A DNA stretch of 41,958 nt from Vannielia sp. Its GTDB lineage: Bacteria > Pseudomonadota > Alphaproteobacteria > Rhodobacterales > Rhodobacteraceae. Positions 34,337 to 41,958 of the stretch are shown piece by piece (the first letter of the stretch is position 1; each line of letters begins with the position of its first letter). The stretch is taken from the NCBI RefSeq assembly GCF_029212645.1, contig NZ_JARGND010000021.1:1-41958 (forward strand), in the 5' to 3' direction. Under the pieces are notes generated by a model. It saw nothing but the letters and a program-made list of their open reading frames with translations. It was not told where the DNA came from and did no database searches. Both the position numbers and the translations under genes were made by a program.

Positions 34337-34383
34337 CCCCCCGGACCGCACGCCCACCCACCCACCCCGTGCGCTCCGGGGGG
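34337..34383. terminator. Two-way hairpin between rhomboid-like gene and murJ
   Basis: A 9-bp stem CCCCCCGGA/TCCGGGGGG (34337-34345 with 34375-34383) continues, after short internal bulges, into GCACG/CGTGC (34348-34352 with 34368-34372). It sits between two convergent genes and is the only candidate terminator for both. There is no T-run. Confidence 0.5.
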
Positions 34384-34404
34384 CCTTGCGCGGGCTGGTG
34401 GGGG

Positions 34405-35952
34405 TTAGGCCTTGCGGCGGCGAAGTGAGGCTTTCAATTCGGCAATCCGCATCGCGCCAGTGAGTTCGGCGGCTGTGAAGTAGCTTACGATCCCGGCGGT
34501 GACGAGCCCAAGAAGCGCGATGTAGCGCAGGCCGGGCGTGGCGAGCGCATCCGCAAGCAGCCAGTTTGCGGCCAAGAGAACCCCACCCATAATCGCCGCG
34601 CTTGCCACCATGCGCGGCAGGCGGGAGAGCAGGCGGCTGTCCGGGCGGGCCGCATCGCCCATGTTGCGCGAACCGAACCAGAGCAGCACCACCATGGCCC
34701 AGGCCGCAAGCGTGGTGCCAAGGGCCGCGCCGACGAACCCAAAGAGATAGGAAAACCCAATGGCGGCAGCGGCATTCACACCAATGGTGAGGAGTGCGTA
34801 GTTCATCGGGCGGCGGGTGTCATGGCGTGCATAAAACAGCGGTTGGAGCACTTTTTGAAGCACGAAGGCAGGCAAGCCGAGGCCATAGGCGCTGGTGGCC
34901 AGCGCGGTGGCGGCAGCGGCCTCTGGGCCGAAAGCGCCGCGCTGATAGAGCACCGAGGTGATGGGCGCGGCCACCAATACCAGCGCCACCGCAGCGGGCA
35001 ACGTGAGGAAAAGAGCAAACTCGGCCGCGCGGTTCAAGGCGTCTCTCCCGCCAGCCTCATCGCCCGCCTGAATGCGGCGCGACAAGTCGGGCAGGAGCAC
35101 CACGCCGATCGCTATGGCCACCACGCCAAGCGGCAGTTGGTAGAGCCGATCGGCAAGGTTGAGGTACTGGATCGCGCCATCGTAGTAGCTGGCCACTTGG
35201 CGGCTCACCAGCAGGTTCACCTGAAGCACCCCGCCAGACAGCGCGGCAGGGGCCGCGATGATCGCCAGGCGCTTCAACTCAGGGGTCATATGCGGCCAGC
35301 GCGGCAACAGCCGGAAGCCTGCCCTTGAGGCGGCGATCCAAACCAGCACCATTTGAGCGATGCCCGCCACCGGCACCGCCCACGACAGGGTGAGGCCAAA
35401 ATCCCAGTCCATCTGCACCGCAAGCAGCATGGCCGCGACAAGAACCACATTGAGCAACACGGGCGCAGCCGCCGCGGCGGCAAAGCGCCCGGTGGCGTTG
35501 AGCACTCCGGAAAGCAGCGCGGCGAGCGAGATGAAGAGGATGTAAGGAAAGCAGATGCGCCCGAAGGTGACCGCAAGGTCGAGGCGTTCATCCTCGGCGA
35601 ACCCGGATGCCATCGCCAGAACCATCCAGGGCATCACAAGCTGTGCCAAAAGCGTCAGCACGATCAACACGCCTGCCAGCCCGGCAAAGGCATCGCGCGC
35701 AAAGGTCAGCGGGTCATCATCCGCCTCCAGCTTTTTGGAAAAGATCGGGATGAAGGCGAGGTTGAACGCACCTTCGGCGAAAAACCTGCGAAACATGTTC
35801 GGCAGCGTGAAAGCCACAACAAAGGCCTCGGCTATCGGCCCATCCCCCAGGCGGCTGGCGATGATGATATCGCGGGCAAACCCCATGATGCGGCTCATCA
35901 GCGTCCAGAGGCCGACGGTGAGAAAGCCCTTGATCAGGCGGATGGGTTTCAT
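34405..35952 (-). CDS. murJ: Lipid II flippase MurJ
   Basis: A 515-residue inner-membrane protein with about fourteen hydrophobic helices. It starts with IRLIKGFLTVGLWTLMSRIMGFARDIIIA, the standard MurJ/MviN opening, and has FRRFFAEGAFNLAFIPIFSKK near 53. It flips the peptidoglycan precursor lipid II to the periplasmic face. The first in-frame codon is a TTG at 35979; the ATG at 35952 gives the usual start. Next to glnD, as is common in alphaproteobacteria. Confidence 0.93.
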   Translation of the reverse strand: MKPIRLIKGFLTVGLWTLMSRIMGFARDIIIASRLGDGPIAEAFVVAFTLPNMFRRFFAEGAFNLAFIPIFSKKLEADDDPLTFARDAFAGLAGVLIVLTLLAQLVMPWMVLAMASGFAEDERLDLAVTFGRICFPYILFISLAALLSGVLNATGRFAAAAAAPVLLNVVLVAAMLLAVQMDWDFGLTLSWAVPVAGIAQMVLVWIAASRAGFRLLPRWPHMTPELKRLAIIAAPAALSGGVLQVNLLVSRQVASYYDGAIQYLNLADRLYQLPLGVVAIAIGVVLLPDLSRRIQAGDEAGGRDALNRAAEFALFLTLPAAVALVLVAAPITSVLYQRGAFGPEAAAATALATSAYGLGLPAFVLQKVLQPLFYARHDTRRPMNYALLTIGVNAAAAIGFSYLFGFVGAALGTTLAAWAMVVLLWFGSRNMGDAARPDSRLLSRLPRMVASAAIMGGVLLAANWLLADALATPGLRYIALLGLVTAGIVSYFTAAELTGAMRIAELKASLRRRKA

Positions 35953-36057
35953 GGGCTGCTCGCTATGCTTTTGCACCAAAGCATAGCCGCATCGCGCGGC
36001 GGCGGAAATCCCAACATTCGCAGATCACAAACATGGCCGACGCCCTCGCCGAGATGC

Positions 36058-38826
36058 CTATCCGTTGGCGCGTTCGGTGCCTTTTGTTACGGCGTCTTTC
36101 AGGCGGGCCTCTAGGCTCTTTTGCTTGCTGTCACTATAGATTTTAAGGCCAAACGGGTCTTTCACATAAAAGCTGTCCACTGCCTGCGCGCCATAGGTCG
36201 CGACCACGGCGCTGGCAATTTGCAGATTATTCTCTGAAAGGGTGCGGGCCAGATCATATAGCAGGCCGGGCCGATCACGCGTATCGACTTCGATGATCGT
36301 GTAAATCTCCGACAGGTCATTGTCGAAACTCACGGTCGTGGGGAAGCGGAAGTTCTTTTCGCGCTTCTTGAACTTGTCCTTCGATTTGAGCGCCTCGCGC
36401 GCCAGCACCTCACCGCTCAGGGTTTTGGTGATCATGGAGCGCAGGCGGTCCAGCTTGCTGGTGGAATAGGGGTTTCCATCAGCGTCCTGTATCCAGAAAA
36501 TCGCCGTCGCGTAGCCGTCTTTGGTGGTGTAGCTGCGCGCATCAACCACATTGGCGCCAACGAGGGCAAGCGCGCCCGTAAGCCGCGCAAAAATGCTTGG
36601 GTGGTCGGCCAGAGCAAAACAGGCGCGGGTTGCATCACGGTCCTCGTCGGGGGTGAGATCGAGGCGAATTTCGTCATCACCAATCCCCTTGAGAAGCCCC
36701 GCCAAAACAACCTGAGTTTGGGCCGAAAGACCTTGCAAATAGGGGTCGTAGTGCCGTGCCAACTCGGCGCGCAGTTCGGCCTTGCCCCAGCCGCTCAGGG
36801 CTTCGCGCAAAGCACGTTTGGCTTCGGCGCTTTGCTTGTCACGGTTCAGATCCTCAAGGCCGTTTTCAAGCGCGTCGGCGGTTTGATGATAAAGGTTGCG
36901 AAGAAGCTGGGCTTTCCAGTTGTTCCACGTTCCCGGCCCAACGCCACGAATGTCGCAGGCCGTCAACACGGTGAGCAGATCAAGCCGTTTGGTGGTTTTC
37001 ACAGCGCGGGCAAAGTTGCGGATGGTGCGCGGGTCAGACAGATCACGCTTTTGGGCCATGTCCGACATCAGAAGATGATACCGCACCAGCCACTCCACCG
37101 TTTCGGCCTCAGACGGCTTCAAGTGGAAACGCGGCACAACGGCACGGGCGATCCGCGCCCCAAGGACCGAGTGATCCTCTTCGCGGCCCTTGCCGATATC
37201 ATGGAGCAGAAGCGCAAGATAAAGAACCTTGCGGTTGACCCCCTTTTCGAGAATCCCGGACGCAACCGGCAGGACGTCAACCAGTTCTCCGCGCTCAATC
37301 TGGGCAAGCTGCGAGATGCACTGAATAGTGTGCTCATCGACCGTGTAGTGATGGTAAATGTTGAACTGCATCATCGCCACGATTGGCGCGAACTCTGGAA
37401 TGAAGGCCGATAGCACGCCCAACTCGTTCATCCGGCGCAGCGCACGCTCTGGATTGCCGTGTTTGATCAGCAGGTCGAGGAAAATCCGCGAGGCTTCCTT
37501 GTTGCGCCGCATGTCATCGTCGATCAGGTCAAGATGGGCGGTGACCAAACGCATGGCATCCGGGTGGATCAGGAGGCCGGTACGCAAGGCTTCTTCAAAC
37601 AGGCGCAACAGGTTGAGCTTGTCGGCCAGAAACTCGGCCTCATCCGCCACGGCCAATCTGTTCTGGATGACGACATAGCCTGGCTTCACCTTGCGGCGAC
37701 GCAGCAGGCCCACAAGCGAAGGCAGGCTTTTTGCGTGGTCTGCTTCGAGCGCCGAGAGGAAAATGCGGGTGAGTTCACCAACCATCGTGGCGTGGCGAAA
37801 GTAGTCCTGCATAAAGTGCTCAACCGCCCGTCGCCCGCTCTTGTCCTTATAACCCATCCGCGCGGCGACTTCGATTTGCACATCAAAGGTAAGCTGGTCA
37901 GAAGGGCGCTTGGCGATCAGGTGCAAGTGGGCGCGCACGGCCCAAAGAAAATCTTCCGCCGCTTCAAAGGCGTCGTATTCCTCGGGGGTAAACACGCCGA
38001 GTGCAACTAGGTCTTTGATCCGGTTCACGCGATGGGTGTATTTGGCGATCCAGAACAGCGATTGCAGGTCGCGTAGCCCGCCTTTACCTTCCTTCACATT
38101 CGGCTCCAGCATGTAGCGCTGGCCGCCTTGTTTCTGGTGGCGCTCGGTGCGTTCATCGAGCTTGGCCTCAATAAACTCCCGGCTGGTGTTGGCGAACAAC
38201 TCGTCGCGCAGGCGGTGCCGCAACTCGTCAGAAAGCGCCGCGTCCCCCGCCAGAAAACGCAATTCGATCAGCGAAGTGCGGATGGTGAAATCGTCTTTGC
38301 CGAGCCGCAAGCAGTCTTTGACCGAGCGTGAGGCATGCCCCACCTTCAGGTGCAAGTCCCACAGGATATAGAGGGTGCTTTCGATCACGCTCTCGGCCCA
38401 GGCCGTCATTTTGTAAGGGGTGATGAACAGCAGGTCGACATCGGATTGCGGAGCCATTTCTGCCCGCCCGTAACCGCCCACAGCACATAGCGCGAGCCGC
38501 TCGCCGGTGGTTGGGTTGTTGATCGGATGCAGGAATGTTTGGGCAATCCAGAACGACAGCGTAACAAGCCCGTCTGTCAGATAGGCGTAGGAGTGGACCA
38601 GTTCGCGGGCGCTGAGGGGGCTTGCCTCAAACGCATCCGCAATCTTGGTGCGGCCCGCTTTGCCTGCCTCGTTCAAAAGCTGGGTGGCCGCGTTGCGCAC
38701 GGCCATTGCATCGCTTGCGCCCTCAAGGCGGTCACGCAGGGTGGCGGCCAGCTTTGGGGCGTCGATGATGTCCTCCGCCGGGCAAATAAGCTTGCCCGAC
38801 GGGGTGATTTTGGCTGGGTTTGTCAA
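36058..38826 (-). CDS. glnD: PII uridylyltransferase/uridylyl-removing enzyme GlnD
   Basis: A 922-residue bifunctional nitrogen sensor. The nucleotidyltransferase site GGYGRAEMAPQSDVDLLF lies near 117-134. The HD domain, for removing UMP, has LLLHDIGKGREEDHS near the middle. Two C-terminal ACT domains (LADHPSIFARLTGALAL and DTRDRPGLLYDLARTL) bind glutamine. It modifies PII proteins in response to glutamine. The only good start is a TTG at 38826; no ATG or GTG precedes Met41 in the frame, and Met41 would cut a normal N-terminus. It begins 17 bases after the lipoprotein gene. Confidence 0.95.
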   Translation of the reverse strand: MTNPAKITPSGKLICPAEDIIDAPKLAATLRDRLEGASDAMAVRNAATQLLNEAGKAGRTKIADAFEASPLSARELVHSYAYLTDGLVTLSFWIAQTFLHPINNPTTGERLALCAVGGYGRAEMAPQSDVDLLFITPYKMTAWAESVIESTLYILWDLHLKVGHASRSVKDCLRLGKDDFTIRTSLIELRFLAGDAALSDELRHRLRDELFANTSREFIEAKLDERTERHQKQGGQRYMLEPNVKEGKGGLRDLQSLFWIAKYTHRVNRIKDLVALGVFTPEEYDAFEAAEDFLWAVRAHLHLIAKRPSDQLTFDVQIEVAARMGYKDKSGRRAVEHFMQDYFRHATMVGELTRIFLSALEADHAKSLPSLVGLLRRRKVKPGYVVIQNRLAVADEAEFLADKLNLLRLFEEALRTGLLIHPDAMRLVTAHLDLIDDDMRRNKEASRIFLDLLIKHGNPERALRRMNELGVLSAFIPEFAPIVAMMQFNIYHHYTVDEHTIQCISQLAQIERGELVDVLPVASGILEKGVNRKVLYLALLLHDIGKGREEDHSVLGARIARAVVPRFHLKPSEAETVEWLVRYHLLMSDMAQKRDLSDPRTIRNFARAVKTTKRLDLLTVLTACDIRGVGPGTWNNWKAQLLRNLYHQTADALENGLEDLNRDKQSAEAKRALREALSGWGKAELRAELARHYDPYLQGLSAQTQVVLAGLLKGIGDDEIRLDLTPDEDRDATRACFALADHPSIFARLTGALALVGANVVDARSYTTKDGYATAIFWIQDADGNPYSTSKLDRLRSMITKTLSGEVLAREALKSKDKFKKREKNFRFPTTVSFDNDLSEIYTIIEVDTRDRPGLLYDLARTLSENNLQIASAVVATYGAQAVDSFYVKDPFGLKIYSDSKQKSLEARLKDAVTKGTERANG

Positions 38827-38843
38827 AGTCCGGGCGGCTCCGC

Positions 38844-40025
38844 TCAGAAGCCTGCACCGCTAAAGCTGCGCGGCGCGGCGTTGATGATCACAACCTGATT
38901 GTTGCGGATTTGTGCCACGGCGAGGCCGCGCTGGTTGGTTCCGTCATTGCGCAGCCGGAAGATACCGCCGGTGCCCACAAAGCCAGAGCCTTGGGTGAGG
39001 GCAGAGCGGGTGAGCGCGGTATTGCCCTGGCGCGCCACCAAGGCCCCGATAGCGGCGATTCCATCATAGGCGAGGCTGGCGATCGGGTGTGGTACGCCGC
39101 CATAGGCTTGCTGGTAGCGGCCACGGAAGTTGCCATAGAGGTTTGGGTCAGGCATCGCAAACCAGCTGCCCTGAAGGCCCGGCTGGGTTAGCGCTTCGGT
39201 CGGGATGTCGAGGCGCCCTAGCCCAATGAACTGAGTGGCCGAGGGGGAAAGGCCCGCCTCAGGCAAAAGCTGCGCAAGGAAGGGCATGGCGCCATCGTTG
39301 GTGGATGTGAAAAACACCGCATCCGCACCGGATGCCTTGGCTTGGCTCACGATCTTGGGGACGGCGGCGATGAGCCCTTGCTGGGAAAGCTCAAAGCTGG
39401 CCGATCCGGCATTGCTGGCACCGTTCTGCGAAATTGCCTTGGCAATCGCATCACGGCCGATCTCTTCGGCGAGGCTCTGAGCGTGGACGGTGAAAATGTT
39501 GCCGCGCCCCTGGCTGCGCGCGTAGGCTACGAGCCGGTTTGCCGTGTTTTCAAAGGTTGGCCCAAGCACGAACACGTTGCCACCCGCAATATCGGGGTTG
39601 TTGGAAAAGGAGAGCACGTTCACGCCCTCATCCGCCACGGCGACGCCCACGGCATTGGCGCTTGCACTGTAAACCGGGCCAAGGATGACCTTGGCACCTG
39701 CATCTACCGCGCGCTGGGCAACCCCTGCGGCAGTGCTCGGGTTGCCGGCAGTGTTGTAAACCCGCAGGTCTATTTTTACACCATCAAGGTCGGCAATGGC
39801 GAGGCGGGCGGCGTTCTCGATCGCTTTGGCGAGCAGGTCGTCACCGGATTTGCCCGATCCCGCAGGGACCAGCAGCGCCACTGGCACCGGGTCGTTGCTG
39901 TTGATGCGTGGCCCGCCATCACCGTTGCCAAGCGCGATGGGTTGGCAGGCGGCCATAAGGCCAGCGGCGGCAAGGGCAAGAAGCTTGACCGCCGTGCGAC
40001 GGGGGGTCCTCAAACGGGCAAACAT
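38844..40025 (-). CDS. Penicillin-binding protein activator lipoprotein (Peripla_BP_6 type)
   Basis: A 393-residue outer-membrane lipoprotein candidate. The signal peptide ends in the lipobox LMAAC with Cys27. The rest is a periplasmic-binding-protein fold of the leucine-binding/LpoA-like type (VALLVPAGSG at the start of the domain, VILGPVYSASANAV near 105, AFFTSTNDGAMPFL region later). LpoA proteins of gammaproteobacteria activate PBP1a; in alphaproteobacteria these are annotated by similarity. The ATG at 40025 follows AAGGAG. The glnD gene follows 17 bases after it. Confidence 0.85.
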   Translation of the reverse strand: MFARLRTPRRTAVKLLALAAAGLMAACQPIALGNGDGGPRINSNDPVPVALLVPAGSGKSGDDLLAKAIENAARLAIADLDGVKIDLRVYNTAGNPSTAAGVAQRAVDAGAKVILGPVYSASANAVGVAVADEGVNVLSFSNNPDIAGGNVFVLGPTFENTANRLVAYARSQGRGNIFTVHAQSLAEEIGRDAIAKAISQNGASNAGSASFELSQQGLIAAVPKIVSQAKASGADAVFFTSTNDGAMPFLAQLLPEAGLSPSATQFIGLGRLDIPTEALTQPGLQGSWFAMPDPNLYGNFRGRYQQAYGGVPHPIASLAYDGIAAIGALVARQGNTALTRSALTQGSGFVGTGGIFRLRNDGTNQRGLAVAQIRNNQVVIINAAPRSFSGAGF

Positions 40026-40100
40026 GGGATACTCCTTCAAAGCCTTTGGGCCGGGTCCGGGCGTGGTCCGGTGATTTTAACATCTGGAGAGGTCAAGTAA

Positions 40101-40988
40101 ATGTCTGACCCGTTTGGCGCAACGGTGTTTCGCAAAACCTTGCTTGCGCCGGGGATTTACTTCGTCGCGACACCCATAGGATCGGCCCGCGATATTACCC
40201 TGCGTGGGCTCGATATCCTTGCCAGCGCCGAGGTTATCGCCGCCGAAGATACCCGCACGGCACGGCGCCTGATGGAGCTTCATGGGGTGCCTGTAGATGG
40301 GCGGCGTATGATCGCCTATCACGATCATTCCAGCGCCTCGGCCCGCGATGGCCTGCTTAAACTGGCCGCTGAAAGCTCGGTCGCCTATGTGAGCGAGGCC
40401 GGAACACCGCTTGTGGCGGACCCGGGCTTCCAACTTGGCCGCGCGGCTGCCGAGCAAGGCATCGCGATAACAACGGCGCCCGGCCCATCGGCGGCGCTTG
40501 CTGCGCTCACGCTCTCGGGCTTGCCTTCTGATCGCTTCACCTTTGCGGGGTTTCCGCCACACGCGGGCGCGTCTCGCAAGCGGTTTCTCGAAGGGTTGGC
40601 TGGCAGCGATGGCACGGTGATCCTGTTCGAATCGCCTAAACGCATTAAGGGCACATTAACCGAACTCTGCGAGATTGCCGGGCAAGACCGCCCTGCCGCG
40701 CTGGCGCGGGAGTTGACCAAAAAGTTTGAAGAGGTGCGCCGTGGCACGCTGAGTGAGCTTCTGAAATCGGTCAATGACGCCCCGCCGAAGGGTGAGATCG
40801 TGCTTTTGATCGGGCGTGCCGATGTGCAGGAAGCTGATCCTGAGGCGATTGATGAAGCCCTGCGCGCGGCCATGGCGGGGATGCGGGTCAAGGATGCGGC
40901 GGCGGAAGTTGCCGAGATTTTCGGCAAACCGCGCCGCGAGATGTATCAGCGGGCCCTCGAATTGGGCCGTGAGAATGGAAGTGATTAA
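40101..40988 (+). CDS. rsmI: 16S rRNA (cytidine-1402-2'-O)-methyltransferase
   Basis: A 295-residue SAM-dependent enzyme of the tetrapyrrole-methylase fold. PGIYFVATPIGSARDITLRGL near 18 and AEDTRTARRLMELHGV near 49 are RsmI hallmarks, with SEAGTPLVADPG near 97. It methylates C1402 in the decoding centre of 16S rRNA. Ribosome-binding site GGAGAGG. The stop overlaps the yraN start by one base (TAATG), the normal pairing, and the lipoprotein gene diverges across 75 bases. Confidence 0.95.
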   Translation: MSDPFGATVFRKTLLAPGIYFVATPIGSARDITLRGLDILASAEVIAAEDTRTARRLMELHGVPVDGRRMIAYHDHSSASARDGLLKLAAESSVAYVSEAGTPLVADPGFQLGRAAAEQGIAITTAPGPSAALAALTLSGLPSDRFTFAGFPPHAGASRKRFLEGLAGSDGTVILFESPKRIKGTLTELCEIAGQDRPAALARELTKKFEEVRRGTLSELLKSVNDAPPKGEIVLLIGRADVQEADPEAIDEALRAAMAGMRVKDAAAEVAEIFGKPRREMYQRALELGRENGSD

Positions 40989-41380
40989 TGCCCTTAGATC
41001 AAAGCCAACCCCGGCTACAACGCCGCAATCGCGGGCGACGCAACTATCAGGCTGGCACCATGGCCGAGGATTCGGCCGCTCGCCTTTATGAAGAGCGCGG
41101 CGCAACACTGCGCGACAAGCGTTGGCGTGGGGCCGGTGGCGAGATTGATCTGATCGCACAAACACCCGAGGGTGTGATCTTTATCGAGGTCAAGCAAAGC
41201 CAAACCTTCGAGCGCGCCGCCGAGTCTCTTGGCCCCCGGCAGATTGCGCGCCTGTGCAACGCAGCCGCTGAGTATCTTGGCACCCTGCCGCTTGGCCAGC
41301 TCACACCGATGCGCTTTGATCTTGCACTGGTTAACGGCCAGGGCGAGGTGCGTGTCATCGAAAATGCTATCACCGCTTGA
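40988..41380 (+). CDS. yraN: YraN/UPF0102-family nuclease-fold protein
   Basis: A 130-residue protein with the Holliday-junction-resolvase-like fold. The key block GGEIDLIAQTPEGVIFIEVK holds the Glu, Asp and Glu-x-Lys of the nuclease core. Nuclease activity is inferred from the fold; the cell role is not settled. It is translationally coupled to rsmI. Confidence 0.88.
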   Translation: MPLDQSQPRLQRRNRGRRNYQAGTMAEDSAARLYEERGATLRDKRWRGAGGEIDLIAQTPEGVIFIEVKQSQTFERAAESLGPRQIARLCNAAAEYLGTLPLGQLTPMRFDLALVNGQGEVRVIENAITA

Positions 41381-41452
41381 GTGCGCCGCGCCCGTTGCAC
41401 TTCCGGGCCGGCTCGGCCATGACAGGGGAAACGCATTCAGGGGGTAGGGCGC

Positions 41453-41958
41453 ATGAAAGTAGCCTTCCAGATGGACCCGATCGACCGGGTTGATATTGAC
41501 GCTGACAGCTCCTTCCGGCTGGCCGAAGAGGCGCAAGCGCGTGGCTGGGAGCTGTTTTTCTACACGCCCGACCAACTCGCCTGGAAAGAGGGCCGCGTCG
41601 TGGCCCAGGGCTGGCCGCTGGAGGTGCGCCGCAAGCGTGGCGATCACTTCACACTCGGTGAGGCTCTTGAAATCGACCTGGCCGATATGGATGTGGTCTG
41701 GCTGCGGCAGGACCCACCCTTTGATATGGGGTATATCACCACCACCCATATCCTTGAGCAGATCGGCGGCAAAACACTGGTCGTCAATGATCCGTTCTGG
41801 GTGCGTAACTCACCGGAAAAGCTGCTGGTTCTCAACTTCCCCGATCTGACGCCGCCCACCACGGTTTCGCGCGATCTGGCCACCCTGAAAGCTTTCAAGG
41901 AGGCCCATGGCGATGTGATCGTGAAGCCGCTCTATGGCAATGGGGGGGCAGGTGTTTT
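41453..41958 (+). CDS. gshB: Glutathione synthetase, N-terminal part (cut by window end)
   Basis: The first 168 residues of GshB are present; the gene runs off the window. MKVAFQMDPIDRVDIDADSSF is the standard opening, followed by VWLRQDPPFDMGYITTTHIL and VNDPFWVRNSPEKLL, all typical of the enzyme that joins gamma-glutamylcysteine to glycine. The last residues (VIVKPLYGNGGAGVF) begin the ATP-grasp part. Ribosome-binding site GGGGGTAGGG. It follows yraN by 72 bases, a common alphaproteobacterial order. Confidence 0.93.
   Translation, partial: MKVAFQMDPIDRVDIDADSSFRLAEEAQARGWELFFYTPDQLAWKEGRVVAQGWPLEVRRKRGDHFTLGEALEIDLADMDVVWLRQDPPFDMGYITTTHILEQIGGKTLVVNDPFWVRNSPEKLLVLNFPDLTPPTTVSRDLATLKAFKEAHGDVIVKPLYGNGGAGV

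Noticed and set aside
1-41958. CRISPR array, tRNA or rRNA genes, insertion sequence, prophage
   Set aside because: I looked for regular repeats, cloverleaf patterns, transposase or integrase text and found none that I could support by eye.

Overview
This is a GC-rich, densely packed chromosomal window of about 42 kb. Gene content and protein style point to an alphaproteobacterium of the Rhodobacterales (Roseobacter/Paracoccaceae type). Evidence for this includes a DUF2125 protein, a TIGR02186 protein paired with TauE, an ExbB/OmpA-like pair with a long Ala/Glu coiled coil, a FIST protein with a NahK/ErcS-like kinase, and the nfuA-tsaB-rimI order. I see no insertion sequence, prophage, CRISPR array, rRNA or tRNA. 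Nearly all the DNA is explained by about 38 protein genes.

Layout. (1) 1-435: hairpins, a start-less coding remnant and a terminator. (2) 436-4818, minus strand: coxG-coxS-coxL-coxM, a molybdenum hydroxylase of the CO-dehydrogenase family, whose large subunit has the form II AYRGAGR loop. (3) 5055-9226, plus strand: a LuxR-type response regulator, a FIST-domain sensor and a hybrid histidine kinase, resembling the NosP/NahK and ErcS'/ErbR signalling sets of pseudomonads. (4) 9239-12935, plus strand: a sulfide/persulfide operon of two half-size YeeE/YedE proteins, a persulfide-dioxygenase-like metallo-hydrolase, and a rhodanese-like DUF442 domain fused to a type II sulfide:quinone oxidoreductase. 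It has a recognisable promoter whose spacer holds ATTC-N8-GAAT, the form I recall for SqrR/BigR repressors. A SulP transporter follows. (5) 14801-16359: an Rrf2-type Fe-S regulator divergent from a SLAC1/TehA-type channel. (6) 16366-22990: DUF2125 protein, ChaC, the ExbB/OmpA-like pair, and TauE/TIGR02186. (7) 23068-28655, minus strand: a complete BMP-type nucleoside ABC importer plus purine nucleoside phosphorylase. (8) 28758-33565, minus strand: rimI, tsaB, nfuA, usp, a class IV aminotransferase and trpS. (9) 33643-41958: a rhomboid-fold protein without catalytic residues, murJ, glnD, a PBP-activator lipoprotein, rsmI, yraN and the start of gshB.

How the genes work together. Sulfur chemistry recurs: sulfide oxidation, persulfide oxidation to sulfite, candidate sulfur-species import (YeeE/YedE) and anion export (TauE, SulP). 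ChaC and GshB add glutathione turnover and synthesis. The FIST/kinase/regulator set would supply NO or redox input and lies back to back with the cox genes. The nucleoside importer feeds its own phosphorylase.

The best new leads are regulatory: the SqrR-like operator at 9239-9266, the Fe-S-type palindrome upstream of nfuA at 30519-30535, and the paired hairpins ahead of the aminotransferase at 32137-32202. At the protein level they are the DUF442-SQR fusion, the catalytically dead rhomboid and the ExbB/coiled-coil/OmpA pair. Assignments rest on reading motifs by eye; no database search was possible.
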